Assembly (NCBI RefSeq): GCF_000189635.1
Contig: NW_002476184.1
Location: 1-64,000 of the forward strand
DNA length: 64,000 bases
DNA from: Tetrahymena thermophila SB210
Taxonomy: Eukaryota; Ciliophora; Oligohymenophorea; Hymenostomatida; Tetrahymenidae
Reading direction: 5' to 3'
The translations under genes and the position numbers were made by a program. The notes under the pieces were generated by a model. The model was given only the letters and a program-made list of their open reading frames with translations. It was not told the origin of the DNA and made no database searches. This document shows, piece by piece, positions 35,101 to 51,024 of this stretch (within the stretch, counting starts at the first letter, position 1; each line of letters begins with the position of its first letter).

Positions 35101-38100
35101 CTTTGTATAATATAAAGAGAACCGCCTTAATTTGATTGATTTTACTCAAAAGAGGAATCTTATATTGTAAGATTTGAATTATCTAAAATAGTTATTATTG
35201 ACATCTACTCATTTTAAGATTTAGAAAGATTGTTTTTAATTTTTGAATTAAAAAGATAAACGAAAGAGTTTAAAACTTTTACTGCTTAAGCTATTTTATT
35301 ATCAGAAATAGTTATATTTTATATTGTGGATGTTGATTCTTGTATTAATAAGAGATTTAAGAATCCTTCATTCATTTATAAAATATTATTTGATATAGTC
35401 TATTAGCTGATACTTTAAAATTACAATAATTATACAGTTTAAGTTAGTATAGCTTTATTGGAAATGAATTAACTGTCTTAAATAAATAAATTATCATTAT
35501 TTATCTCTACCACAGAGTGAGATTTGTACTGTGTGAATGTATTATTAATTATAAATAATTTAGATATTACAGTATTATCTTTCAACAGTTTTTATGTGTT
35601 AGAAATCGTTTGATTTATATGGTTTATATAGTTATTATACAATAATAGCATGATATCATTATTATTAATAAAGTTAATTTATAAAATCTAGAATTAGCTT
35701 ACAATATAACTTTTTATTAAAGGAACAGGTGAGCCATTGTTTTAATCAAAAGATAAATTTAAAAATTTTACAGATTAATAATTTGAGATATATATAGGAG
35801 CAGTATCGCTTTGATCATCAATGAATTAAAATTAACTCTTATGGATTATTGAATCTTGAATTAATATTGATGTCAGAGGATTGTTGATATTATCTTAAAA
35901 ATAAAATAAGCAAGTTTACTAAAAATTAGATTATTGTATGTTGATTTAGTTGAATACCATCTAATTAATTGCAGTAAAATTAAATATTTATATGTAATTT
36001 GAGCTTATATATGATTGATTAATTATATAGAGACCTTAAAATAAAACAGAATTTATCTAACTTATCTAAAAAGTGTAAATTATTTAACTATTTAAGTAAA
36101 TATCTTAGAGCACAAGAGAAGTAATATTTTAAATCTTATAGTATAAAATTGAATTTTATTCACTCATAGGCTTTATTTATAGATTTTACAATTTTATCTA
36201 TCTATATCCAGAAAAAGAAGAAAAAAATCTATCATCTACTATTATATTTTAGTAATTTTGAATATCATTAGATTGAATATTTATTATTGTATTATTTGAA
36301 AATTAAAACGAAGGCAGTGAAAGCATAACTGTTTCTTAACTTACGATTACTTGAAATATTAATGAATTAATTATGCAATAGTTTTATATTTATGCAAACG
36401 TACACTAAATTGAAGATAATACTTAAGCTAATTGGCTGATAGGGAAAGACTCTACACATGTATCTTAACCCTAAATAGGTAGCTATAGTTAAGATAAATA
36501 ATCTGAACTGTAGAGAATCAAGTTAATGAAAGTATTTTCAGGAGTGTCATAGATATTATAGTTTGCTACATTCCCAAGAAAATAGCCAAGAATTTAGAAA
36601 TCACTTAATTATATAATCAATTAGTTTATAAAATCTATCTTATAGATGTATATTTCATACTAATATAAATCAATAAAATATTATTTATTGATAAATATGA
36701 TTTAGTTTTAATCTTGAGTATAAATATCTATACTAATATTTTTTGTGTATCTTCCTAGGCCTATAAATGTAAAATTTGATAAATAATTTAGCTAATATAC
36801 TCCTAAGCAATGCTATAAGATATAATCTAACTCTTCAGATATTTCTAATTTATAAATATATCCTAAACAAGGACTATCTAAGCTTTAAATCAAGTTGAAG
36901 TTTTGAATATCATATATATTAAGAGAATATTCTAAAGTTCTCTTTATAAATACCTAATTCAATTACAGAAAAAATGTATTAAAGAAGCAATTAAAATGTA
37001 ATAAATATTTGAATAAAATAAGAATTATTTTTGAAGTTGATTATGTTTGTAATATTAGATTTAAATTTACTATTAGTAAAATAAACCAAAAAAATAGTTA
37101 TATAAATTAATAAATTTACATTATTTTTAAAGAGTTTAATGATATGAGCATGAGATCTATATTTACTTTGAGATATTATTTATTAATTTATAATACTTAG
37201 CTCTTAAGATAATTCAATTTTAACTAATCCTCCATTTAATGTTGATAATATTATTAAAAACGTACTATTAGACTATTATGTGAAATAATAGTTAGAAATA
37301 GCTTCTTCAAATACTTTAATATTAAATTTCTATATAAATTGCGGATTTGTTTAGTTGATATTTAATTAGTAGCAGAAAACTTCACCTTGAGTTGTTGTGA
37401 TAAAAAATGAGTCATTTTTATTTATTTATTAGAGTTAAATAATTATTGAATTAGGCTATAATTAAATAACTTAATATAGTGAATAATCATAAAGGTATAT
37501 GATATTAATTTGATTTAAGTAAGAGCATATAAAATAAGATATTAATTGAGTATTTCTTTAACAAGTTATGTTTTTGACATTTATGATGCTCAAAGTGTTA
37601 ATATTAAAAAATAAAGTTTAATACATTGTTATCAAGGATGCAATATTATTTTAACCCTCTAAAATTTAAAATTAAGCTTATGCTTCATTATATGGATGTT
37701 TACTATTCACATAAAAGCCATATATCAGCTAATTAGTTTTAGAATTCCAAAACTATACAATATTCTATCCTTCATAAAAAATAATACCGTTTTCAACATT
37801 TAATGTAGTTAAAATACCTATAATATATTTTTAAGATTATTTTAATTTAGAAATTATTAAATTTAATTAATAGAATACAATATTTGCCAAATTATTAAAA
37901 AATAATAACTGTTTCTTTATTTATTTTTTAAAAAATTATCAATTTATTGATAGTTAATTAATTTTGATATTCTTTTATACTAAATATTTTATGAATAAAA
38001 TTTATTTACCTATATCTGCAAAAGACTTAGAGTATGCACTTGCTTTTAAATATTCCATTAAATTATAATAACCTATAGAGTTAGCTTCTTAACTCCCATA

Positions 38101-41100
38101 TATTATCATGTTATGAAAAGTATCTAAGTATATGTAATCAATATATTATGAAGTAACTTAAATTGTTCTCTAAAGTACTAAATCAGGATAAGATACGAAA
38201 TATATAAAACCATTATAATCAGATGCAAGAATATATTTATTATCATAATCAAGAAAAGCATATGATAAAGGATTAGCTAATTAAATTTGATTCCTTTATA
38301 AATTAAATCGTTTAAAAAATTCATTTATTAAAGTAAAAGTTAATCATACATTTTTTGGACTTGAATAATGTTTTGGTAACTCCAAGTTTTTATGAAAAGG
38401 TCTTCACTAAATTATTACAAAAAATTATTTTAATTTATGAATTTGATTTGAAAATAAAAATTATTTATTTATTAGCTATTCTTCTAATAAATTAGTTGAT
38501 ATTTAATACCTTGTCTTAGTTTTAATTTTATGGTTTGATTTCGATTAGTAATAAATAACTGTGGAAATACTAAATTTTGTATTGAATAAATTTACCTAAC
38601 AGTTGTTAAAAGCATATTTTATTCATCAATCAAAGCTTAGTTTATCCAGCTTGAGTGAGCAGGTTAATAAAAAAATATATTACAAAACTAGTCAAATATT
38701 CTAAAATCTCCGTTTTGCTTTTTTTTAAAAATTTTATAAATCAAAAATGACTAAAAAAATAAATATACATCCCAAGCAAATAATAAATTGTGAGAATAGT
38801 CAAAATTGCCATATATGCCCTCTATTTCGCATTTAAATTATAAAGTTTGATAATCTAAACATTTTGACCACCAACTATACTGTTCGATTTATATATTTAT
38901 GAAATTAGTATAGCTTAAGTTAATATAATAATTAATTTAAATTTACTCCTAATATCATGATAAGATTTAGTTGAGGATTAAAGACTATTTGGCTAATTAA
39001 CAAAGTGCTAAGTATAGAATTTAAAACTTTTATTAATTAGAAATTTTTAGTTATATCCCAAGCTATAATAGTACCAGGATGTAAACATGCCGAGAATAGC
39101 CTATTTGAATAATTGTCTAAGTAAAAATTAAGAACATTATTACATTAAGTAACATTATGGTTCAGGAGAGTAATATATTCATAGGTTTTTAAATTATAGA
39201 CAAAAATTTAATTAAATTATTTTGTACTAAACCCTACAAGCAAATAGTTTAAAGAGGGTATGGCAAAAATAATGTAAGCATTTGATAAATCTACACTTTT
39301 AGGAAATGGTGGAAGATAATTTTACTAGACATGGTTAAATATAATAACCTCATTTGTTAGAATAAAGGTTAATCCACTCTATTAATCAATATAATAGCTA
39401 ATTATTGCATTTTAAGTATTTATTTGGCTAATTAAAAATTTGTTATCCATACTTCTTGTATAAACCTAATTTTTTTATAATATTATAACATGAGTAATTA
39501 TATTTTATTTTATATATTTATTTAGTGATTAAATATACTATAAATCCTCATTTATTAACATTGAATTATGTTTAAGTAGGTTTTTTTAACTAATCAAATA
39601 AAAAGTGAAAGTTATCGTAAGTAATAATTAAAAGTAAAATAAATTTTCTTATTATTTTAAAACGAAAGAAATGTTTCATTTACTTTATATGAATTTATAA
39701 TAATATTTTTTTTTAAATCATATAAAATGATCTAAATAAAATAATACATTTGAGGATGGTTTTAAAAAAGGGTGTCAAATTAATTAATAAGGATTATATG
39801 TATATACAATGTAAGATATTCATTAGTTTTTTATTGATTTTAGGATTAATTTAATTCAAACTAAAAAATTCTGTTCTTTATTCTGGTTATCTCAAAAAAT
39901 CCTCAATTAATAAGAAAGTAGTAATGAATATAAAAGTTTGATACCATAGTAAAACTCATTAAAATTAGTGATTTCATTTTATACAAAAAGTTAAAAGAAA
40001 TTTTACCTTTCTGTAAGAAGATTGAACTAGTTGATTGTATTATGGATTAAATTAGATTACATTTTAAGAATATTCACTATAAATTATACCTAAAAATAAA
40101 TTTTAAATATAATCGTAGGATATTATATCTCCGTTTTAGTAAATTATGAAAAAAGTATTTTTATCAGACTATATTTAAACACTATATACTAATTTTTGTT
40201 CTATTTATAAATTATATTGGATTTAGCCAGATTAAATATTTACCACATTTATTTGATAATTATTTAATATCAATACTAAAAATCCTTTTTCATAGTCTAT
40301 ATCAAGTTTTAATATAGAATTATTCTAGAAATTAACTATATTTTCTACTAAATTATTGTAATTTTTGATGTACATTTTATTACTTCTATTCAAAATAATT
40401 ATACCAAATAACTCTAATTAGTATATGCCATTATTATTGCCTGTATTATAGCTAAATTCGCTTTAAATAGAAAATTGAACACCATTAAATTAACAAATCT
40501 ATATTATATTATATTTAGTTATTTTAATTTAAATTTAATTTTTATAAATTGAATTACTTGTATACTATTATCCGAAACTATTAACAGATTTTGTGATAGA
40601 TAGTTGAAGAAAAAAGTATTTGCTATTCCACTAAATGTCTTTATAGGAATATTTTATGAATTTATTAAGCTGTTATCATAGATATAATTAAATAAATATA
40701 GGCAATACTAAATATTAACCAAAATTTATTTGCTTGATTATATCAAAACTATGTCACCTATTATTGAGTTATTAATCAACTACCCTAAAAAAATAAGAGA
40801 ATGATCATTATCAGAAGTTAATTTATAAATCACATACTAAGAAGTTTCAGTTATAAAACCTATCAAATAACAATTTACTTGATCTTAAAGCAATTTAAAA
40901 GTCTGATTGCTATCAGAAAAGGGAAGAGAAATTGTATCTAATAAATTTCCTTCTCTATATTAGTATATATATATCTTATTGAATTATGATACTATAGTGC
41001 TTGGATATTAAATAAGCTTTTTTTAAATAAAATATGTAGCATTATTAATAATAGAAAAATATCAAAAATAGTTTATTTTAAGACTAAATATTTTAATTTG

Positions 41101-43264
41101 GCATCTTATTGAAATTATGTAATAAATAATTAATAAAAAACAATTTTATTTTACTTTTTGATTGTTTTAAAAATTCAAATTTAAATAAAAATAAATTTTT
41201 AATACCTTATTAATTTATTTGTCAATAAAAAATGATTTGGCATATAACTACTAGATAGAAAAATTTTCTTCTAAGCTATCAATCAAAGACCAATAATATA
41301 ATATTCCAGATGCATTAATCATTATTATTCTTTTTTAAATAATGAAATGGAATAAATTAAATGAAAACTATTAATTAATTATACCTATTTAAGTCAAGAT
41401 CTATCTCAATTTAACTAAAATAATCATAAGAAGTACTTCCACCACCAAAGTAAGAAGTAGCATAAACGAATTTTTATGTTAATTTATTAATATTAGAAAC
41501 AGATAAATCAGAAGATAAAATGATATTATCTTGAATTATAAAAGCCTATAACCAATAAAATCCTAAATTTTAATTTTTAAATACAATAGTCTTCTACAGC
41601 TAAATAGAATAAGCAAAAATGTAATTATTAGAAATAGAAACAATCTCATTATTTTTACTTATTGAGGCAAACATAAAATCAATTTACTATGCTATAGCAG
41701 TTGTGTTTGCATCTCTTTAATCACAATTTATATTCTAAAAATCAGCTCTATAATTTAATTAATTTTATTTGATATCCCAGATTTCAAATAAATTCTAAAA
41801 ACCTACTATTATTATTTAATCTTCACTTAAACTTGTTAAAACAGTAGATATCTATTTAGTTATACACTATTAGAATTGGATATTTTAGCTTCTAAAAGAG
41901 CATATACAGTTATTTCCATTTTATGTTTAAAAAGCTACAGCTACTTAATTTGAAGTTGGATATAATGATTATAAGTTTTAAAATTATTTTAATTCAAACA
42001 ATAAATAGATACTTTTATTTTCTATATCATAACTAAAAACTTAACCTAAATCATTTGTAAGTAAAAACCTCCTGTTTAATTAATCATTTGTGCAATTAAG
42101 GAAAGAAGTATTTTAAGTTAGATTGATACTTTTTATACTTAAACTTATATCTGAATAATCGATCAACGATAACTAATTTATCCATTATAAATTAAAAATA
42201 ATATTATTATTTATGATAATTTTATATTAAAAATATTATTAAAAATTAATAAAAAAATTAATTATACAATTTTAAACTTTCTGAATCTTTCGAAAATTAT
42301 TTCAATTAAATAATTTTAAAAAAGTATTTTAAAAATTTCAGAAAAATAATTTGTGATATTTTCTTTATTCTTAGTATTAATTTTGTTTTAATAAATAATC
42401 AAAGTAGGGTATGTAAAAATTTTAAAATGCCACTGATAAGTCATTAATAATTTGAAATAAAAAATATATTAATATTTTAATTACTTAAATAATTCATTTT
42501 CAAGTAATTTTATGAAAAAAATTTTGCATGAAAATAAATCAAAAATTTATTTTAGTTTTAAAAAATATTTTAATTTTATTTAAACTTGTAAAGGATTTAA
42601 AATTAATAGGAAACTTTATATATTTTGCTTAAATAAAAGACACTATCATAATTCGCTTTTGTTGAGTTATTTAAACAACTTATCCTTTAAAAATTTAAAT
42701 AAAAAATGTTGATTAATAAATTTATTGTCATTTTTTATTTGCATAAGTTTAAAAAGTCTAAAACTTATTTATTTATTTAATTTAAATAATATTATATACT
42801 ATGCTGTTATCCCAAGTGATTACTAGCCTTTCCTATGAATTTAAACATGACTATTTATTGATTATTATATCAGTTGGAATTTGAATAATCTATACTTAAG
42901 CTCCATTTTCTGCGCTCCAAGTTATAATTCTTCCTCTCGAATCTAAAGTATTAATAATTGATACTTTTAAACTAGCTCTATCGTCTTTATCTATTTGATA
43001 TAATTAAGCAGAGTCATTAGATTCTATTATTTCATACTGTTAATTTTCTTCGAAATTAAATATTCCTACTACAAAAGGATAAAATACAACTGCAGCTATG
43101 TCTTCTTAAAATTTCTAAGGATTGGATTTAAGTAAAATCATCTCTTAAACATTATAACTATTTTACTTAGTCACAATTTTCCAATAAGGACAACCAATAC
43201 CATTTACTTTAATGATAAATTATATCAAAATTATTTTTAATTTCAGTAGAACTATTAAATTCAT
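32161..43264 (-). CDS. Large surface protein: beta-propeller, beta-helix, Cys-rich, multi-TM
   Basis: A multi-exon gene of about 11 kb, TGA at 32161-32163, ATG at 43264 with a hydrophobic signal-like start (MNLIVLLKLKIILIQF). Exons traced: 43264-42800, 42172-41385, 41329-41206, and the last 33682-32161; introns of 627, 55 and 50 bp keep phase. Many more introns lie between. The first ~4 kb reads as WD40/quinoprotein-like blades (ERLVITWDNS, IIAWDITKN, NIVQFWNSKTNQLIYGF). About 36950-34300 reads as parallel beta-helix repeats of short Asn/Ser-rich units (VLLDNSQLQLLNSNF). A Cys-rich module follows (CQNCSLKECVQC, then CAQGYIGALCQACDNYG). The last exon holds a string of membrane helices (ALILIAVLIYFFFLMLEA; VLPVLLIIVVVYPIFML). 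This is a large ciliate family of putative transmembrane proteins; role unknown, perhaps adhesion or sensing. A split into two genes at the long AT-rich gap near 39500-40000 cannot be excluded. Confidence 0.75.
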
Positions 43265-43650
43265 CTTTATTTCTAAAAACTTATCTTATTGAAGGTAACA
43301 AAAACTCTTTTATTAATTGTTTAATTATAAGATAGTGTATTAATTAAGATATATTTTTTAAATTTTTAGCAATTTTAGTTAATTATTATCTTTGAAATTC
43401 AGCGATAATTTTTATTTTATATATTGATTATGATTATATTTAGATTAAGATTAATTTTTTATATATTTTGTTTTTATTATTAATTTTAAAGAAAATAAAC
43501 AGATGAAAATACACTATATATAATAAATACCTTTAAAAATTAGTTTATTCTAATTTTATTAGTTGATACATAAATATCGTTTAAAATTTTCTAATTCTAT
43601 TTTACAAATTTACTTCGTGAGAAATTTGTTACTTAAATAAAAAGTTATTT
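43265..43650. other. Intergenic spacer
   Basis: 386 bp of AT-rich DNA between two minus-strand genes, holding the promoter of the large surface-protein gene and the 3' flank of the helical-repeat gene. Confidence 0.6.
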
Positions 43651-46024
43651 TCAAATTTTCTCTTCTAAATTTTAATTATTAAGCATAAATGATTTTATTT
43701 CCTCATAATCATTATCTTTTTGGTAATTTTGATTGTCTTTTTGAATTTATTAAAATTCAGATGCAAAAGTTATGTATGATTATTATTGTTATTGTTATTA
43801 TTGTATCTATTGTTAACTATCCTTCTAATAGCGAAGAATATCTTCTACTTTTTAATTTTAGAACATAAAATGAGATAAAACTTGATTCAACAAGACTTTA
43901 ATATCAAAACTTGTAGGGTCTTAGTACATTTATTTGTATTTGGCAATAATTGTTGAATATTCTTGCTCAAATATCTCCATATTTTTTGGTTAAGCTAGTA
44001 AAAACTTCAAATTGTAAGTGTCTAATCTATAGTTGTACTTATTACAAACCAAAAATATCATATAAAGGTGCTAAATTGGATTAATTACTGTTTAAGAAGA
44101 CAATTTTTATAAAAAGAAATCAAAATAATGACTGTCATCAGAGTTTGGTTGCAATATTTTTAAAACCATTTAAGAGAATTTTTTATCAGCTTCTATGAAT
44201 ATTTTGTAATTATTATACAAGAACTCCAGGAGTTCTAACTTATGCTCAAACTTGATATTTTTGGATCTATTTATATTTAAATGAAGTATCCATGCAATTG
44301 CAGAATATAACTTTGCATATTGACTATTTTGTTTTTCTCCAATTAAGATATTATTTTTGTCAGTTTCTTACTATGATTCACTCAAACCTTAGTCTGTATT
44401 TTTGTTATTGATTTTTATGTTTTTAATAAACGTGTGATTTGCTTAAATTTAACTATCTGTGAATTTATCTTGCAGATTTAAAGTGTAAATCATGTAAGAA
44501 AAATCTATATATAACTAAAGCCAACTCTTTTATTCTTGTTATCTGGCTGCTATATCTATTTTTTTGACATAAGCATCAATTATTTTTTTTTGCAATAAAT
44601 TTTACTCCTTTTCAAGTAAAATTTAGTGATAACTAATTTTAGCTCTACTTTCTAATAAAATTTATTCTCCTTCATTGCTCTATAAAATCTAAGAGAATTT
44701 TTAAACCAAAGGAGCAAAATTGAATGATGCAATTTTCTCATCCATTTTAGCCTAATAAATTCTAGATAAAAAGAGAATATCATCTAATATAGATACATCA
44801 AACTTTGAAGGAATGTATAACTACATTTCAGATATAAATTTCCAAAATTCCTAAGAACCTTTTTCAGCAAAGTAAAATGAAAATAAGCATTTATTAAATG
44901 TTTTAAAATCCATGTTGGAAGAGTTATCTATTAAAAGGTTCTCCATTGTTTCCCAAAACTCTTGACTTCCTTGTTTTAAGCTTGCAAAACTCCATAAAAT
45001 TTAACTAATATCTCTGGCTGGTAATATAGTGCCTCCTTTCTAATTTACATGCTTTTCTGATAAAGATCTTCTCTAAGTCTAATAAATGACTGTTTCTTCA
45101 AATACTTACCAAAGCTCTGAATCTCCCTTATTCATTCTGCTAAAACTGTAAATTATGATAATAACATTCTTCCATGTGAATTATTTTAAGTCATCAATGA
45201 CATGATTTGCAATATTTTTCCATACACTATCATCTCCTATATTTCTCTTGCTCAAAACATAACAACACATAGCTAAATTCCTTTAATCTATATTTTGAAT
45301 CTAATTAATTAGTATACCTAACATCCTATAAAAAAGAATTATAATTAGTGAATTAAATTTTTAATAATTCTAAAAATCAAATCTATTAATATATTTAAAT
45401 TATATAAAAATCAAATATTTGGCTATAAAATTTATTATCCGTTTAGATTTATTTATTTGCTTTGACAAATTTTAAGCTCAAAATAATAGATAAATCTAAT
45501 TTTGTAATGAAAGAAAATTGATTTTATTTGATATATTTGATAAAATTTAAAAGAAAAAAATACATATTCCATAATTGAGGACTTCCTTTATTTAAGATAT
45601 GAAAGGAGTACATTAGGAGCCCAATATTAGAAGATTGTTATTGCTAAATCATTAATTCATTCTAATTTTTTAAAATGGAAACTTCTAGTTGCTACCAAAT
45701 CATGTTTATAACTTCTTAATTCTCTTTATGCATGTATCTGCTAGGGCTGGAAAGATAGTTCTTTGCAAATGCATAAGAACACATAATAAGATCAAAAGTG
45801 TTCATTCCAGATTGTATTTTTAAAAACTACTTATTCAGCAGTTTCCAATATCTCATGTCATTAATATCCACCTTTGAAAATGAATAAATTAACTATGAGG
45901 TATCTTTACAGTTAAGCTTATCTAAGTTATCTAAAACTTTAGTATCTTCAATTGCATTCAAAAACTTCTTTTTATCCTTTTGCTTTGCTAATTATAAGAT
46001 TACCTTTAATGATTTGGATATCAT
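43651..46024 (-). CDS. Helical-repeat protein (FASTK/RAP/OPR-like), 711 aa
   Basis: Two exons, 46024-45564 and 45325-43651, with a 238-bp GT-AG intron. They sum to 2136 nt, giving 711 aa and TGA at 43651-43653. The protein is alpha-helical with repeats of about 35-40 residues built around an SF....G...FW pattern: LIYSFSKVDINDMRYWKLL, LMYSFHILNKGSPQLWN, IIYSFSRMNKGDSELWQ, ILWSFASLKQGSQEFWE, CLFSFYFAEKGSQEFWK. This resembles the heptatricopeptide/octotricopeptide repeats of FASTK/RAP-type organelle RNA-binding proteins, which suggests a mitochondrial RNA-processing role. I see no RAP domain at the C-terminus, which is instead Gln-rich (coded near 43750-43810), and the N-terminus is only a weak presequence. 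A degraded copy of the first ~65 codons lies at 47786-47986. Confidence 0.8.
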
Positions 46025-46794
46025 GGTTTCGTTATTCCTTTTTTTTATTGTTTGAAATAAATCAAGATTTATCTTTTTCAATCACAAAATGTATACTTTT
46101 TTATGAATTAAAATTTTAACTAAATATCTGAACGCAAAGCATATCCTAATTTAATTTAATTTAGTTTTATAAAGATTTTTGTTGTTAATTCTTCGAATTG
46201 AATTCATTTAATAGATAAATCTTTATTACATTTTTAAAGGTAATTTATTTTTTTAAAATTTATTCAATGCTAGAAAATCAATTATCTTGTAATTTAAAAT
46301 TTTCAGAGGTTTTAAAAAAAATTCATTTTAATTCAATTATTAGTTTTTTAAATTTTTAAAAATTATTTCAATATCTTCCATTCTCATAATAATATTATTG
46401 ATCTGTATGAAAAAAATACTGCATACAATTTTAAACATAAATAGTAGAATATTCATCTTATATTAAATTACAAGTTTTTGAAAAAAAAAATAAAAAATAG
46501 ATAATCAATTTATTTATAGTTTATTAATGTTAACAAAAATATGAAATTTGTAAAAAGAAATTTCTATTTTACAATTTTATTTTTTATAAATTAATTCATT
46601 ATATAAAATTGCTCTTTTAAATAAGTAAATTGATTTATAATGAAGGTATGTAAAATATTTCTATTAAAATTATTTAATTTTTTTTTTTTCATTTAATGAA
46701 CTATTATTAATCATTGTTAATAGATAATATTATTAAAATCATGAAGACATTTAAGGTTATATATAAATCATATGTTCGTGTTTCAATAATCCTT
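46025..46794. other. AT-rich upstream region
   Basis: 5' flank of the helical-repeat gene. From 46025 to about 46480 it is duplicated at about 47990-48430. No ORF. Confidence 0.6.
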
Positions 46795-47750
46795 TTTTAT
46801 CACTTTTTAGAGATATCTTTTATTTGAATAAAAAAGCATTTTTTTTATATCAGTTTTTAATGAGAAGTTAGATAAATTTAAAGCAAATACTTCTGAATGA
46901 ATCATAAAAATTTTCAATTGATAATATTATAATTACTTTCAAAAATATTTATTTTTAATCAAATAGCTCATAGATATATTTAAGATAAACTCAAAATTCA
47001 AATAAACATTCTATTAATCTTAAAAAAAAATTTTTATTCTTTAAACTATTTTGATGATTAATTATATTTATTTTATTTTATAACAATTAAAACTAAGTTG
47101 GTTAAATAAAGTTATAACTCATAGTTTCATTAGAATCTCTTTGAATTATAACTACAATTAAATTTCAATCATAAGATTAATTTAATTTAAATATACTAAG
47201 TATCTTTTTTATTATTAAATTTAATAAAATTTAGATTTATATTAATTAATTGTTTTTTTCTATTAAAATTGGTAATTTAAAAAATGAAATAATGAATGTC
47301 ATTTAAAAAAATAAAATTTAAACTTATTTTTATCAAAGTATCTAATTCATTAATACAAAAAAAAAAAAATTTTTTAAGATATACAAATATTAATTAATAA
47401 GACATTCTGGTAATTTTTACTATTAAAAACAATCTATTTATATTTACTAAGGATTTTGGCTATTTTGTAAATTAGAGAAATTTCTATGATCAGAAAATAA
47501 ATTTTACTTAGTAAAACTTTTAAAATTTGATTTGTGATTATTTGTATTAAATCTAAAGCTAGTTAATTTAATAGACTTCTTAGATTATTTTTGTTCAGTT
47601 ATACTCTTTAATTATTAAGTTGAAATTCTCTTATTTTGAAGTAGCTTCTTTACTTTTTTCCAACTATTTTTTTTATTTTTAAATTATAAATTTAAAAAAA
47701 AAAAAATTAGAAATTAATAAAAAACCATTTTTCGATATTAAATTTAAATA
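46795..47750. repeat. Duplicated block A' (second copy)
   Basis: Collinear, diverged copy of 30580-32050, without the ~400-bp insertion of that copy. Homology ends near 47750, where a second duplicated block begins within about 30 bp, so the two junctions nearly coincide. Confidence 0.75.
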
Positions 47751-47775
47751 TTTGAATTACTTATTAAAAACTATG

Positions 47776-48430
47776 TATTTTTAAAACCTACTTATTCAGC
47801 AGCTCCCAATATCTCACGTCATTAATATCCACCTGAGAAAAGTAATAAATTAACTATGAGGTATCTTTACAGTTAAGCCTATCTAAGTTATCTTAAACTT
47901 TTGTATTTTCAATTGAATTTAAAAAATTCTTTTCATCCTTTTGCTTTTGCTAAGTTTAGGATTATCTTTAATGATTTAGATATCATATATAGTTCTTTAT
48001 TCCTTTTTGGTAGAAATAAATTAATACTTATCTTTTTCAATCTTAAAATGTATTCTTTTTTATGAATTAAATTTTTAAATAAATATCTGAACATAAAGCA
48101 TATCCTAATTTAATTTAATTTAATTTAGTTTATAAATATTTTTGCTGTTAATTCTTCTAAGTGAATTTATTTAATAGATAAATCTTTATTACATTTTTAA
48201 AGGTAATTTATTTTTTTTAAATTAATTCAATGCTAAATATTATCTTTTCATTTAAAATTTTTAAGTCTTAAAAAAACTCAATTTAATTCATTTATTAGTT
48301 ATTAAAATTATTTCAATATCTTCCATTCTCATAATAATATTATTGGCCTGTAAGTAAAAATACAGCATAAAATTGTAAAAATAAATAGTTGAATGTTCAT
48401 CTTAAATTAAATTACAAGTTTTTTTAAAAA
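47776..48430. repeat. Duplicated block B' (copy of 45820-46480)
   Basis: Collinear copy of the 5' end and upstream flank of the helical-repeat gene. It joins directly to block A', making a chimeric segment from two different source loci. Confidence 0.8.
47786..47986 (-). pseudogene. 5' stump of the helical-repeat gene
   Basis: The minus strand starts with the same MISKSLKIIL as the intact gene at 46024. A one-base insertion in the AGCAAAAGCAAAAGG region shifts the frame after about 16 codons and brings an immediate TGA. Similarity resumes in the shifted frame (DTSQLIYYFSQVDINDVRYW) and stops near codon 65, at the block junction. Clearly a dead, truncated duplicate. Confidence 0.88.
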
Positions 48431-48848
48431 AAGTAATACTTCATCAGCTGCTTATTAATTTAAACAAAAAGTATGTAATTAGTAAAAAGAAAATTTTATT
48501 TTGCAATTTTTTTTTATAAATTAATTTACGAATTGACATATAATGATAATTTGAAAAACATTTCTAATAAAATCTTAAAATTATTTTTTCATTTAATGGA
48601 TAACTAATTTTTTTTTGTTAATAGAAAATATTATTAAAATACTAGAGTTATAAATAGATATTATTTTTTTCTCATAAAATTCAAATTTTTATTTTGTGAC
48701 TTAAAAAATAATTTTAAAAACTAAGAAATTAAGTAAGTGATAATTAGAAGCTCATACAAAAATAAATTTATATATATATTTATTTATTTGACAAAAATTT
48801 TATATTGAAATTAATCTAAAAAATTATTAAATTTATATTTTATATGTC
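48431..48848. other. AT-rich 3' flank of hsp70
   Basis: No gene; AT-rich sequence downstream of the hsp70 stop codon. Confidence 0.6.
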
Positions 48849-50786
<1,938 letters not shown>

Positions 50787-50963
50787 TTTTGTAAATATTT
50801 GTTTTATTCTATTTAAGTATTTTGCTTTTTAAGTTTTTTTATTTAATTGATTATAAATATTAAGAGAACTTATAGAGTTGTTTTTAAATAAAATGTTAAA
50901 TTTCTAATAGAATTTCAATAATTCTAATTAATTTATAATAATTATTTTTAGATTAATCTAGAT

Positions 50964-50971
50964 TTCTAGAA
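50964..50971. promoter_or_regulatory. Heat-shock element upstream of hsp70
   Basis: TTCTAGAA, the inverted nTTCnnGAAn core that HSF binds, lies about 180 bp upstream of the hsp70 ATG. An additional TTC block lies at 51012-51023. Confidence 0.7.
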
Positions 50972-51024
50972 TCTTTAATTAAAAAATGTTATAAACAAAT
51001 AGAATTTTAGATTCTAAAGATTCT
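50968..51024. promoter_or_regulatory. 10-bp inverted repeat in hsp70 upstream region
   Basis: AGAATCTTTA at 50968-50977 and TAAAGATTCT at 51015-51024 are perfect inverted copies spaced 37 bp. One arm overlaps the heat-shock element, so a paired regulatory site is likely. Confidence 0.5.
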
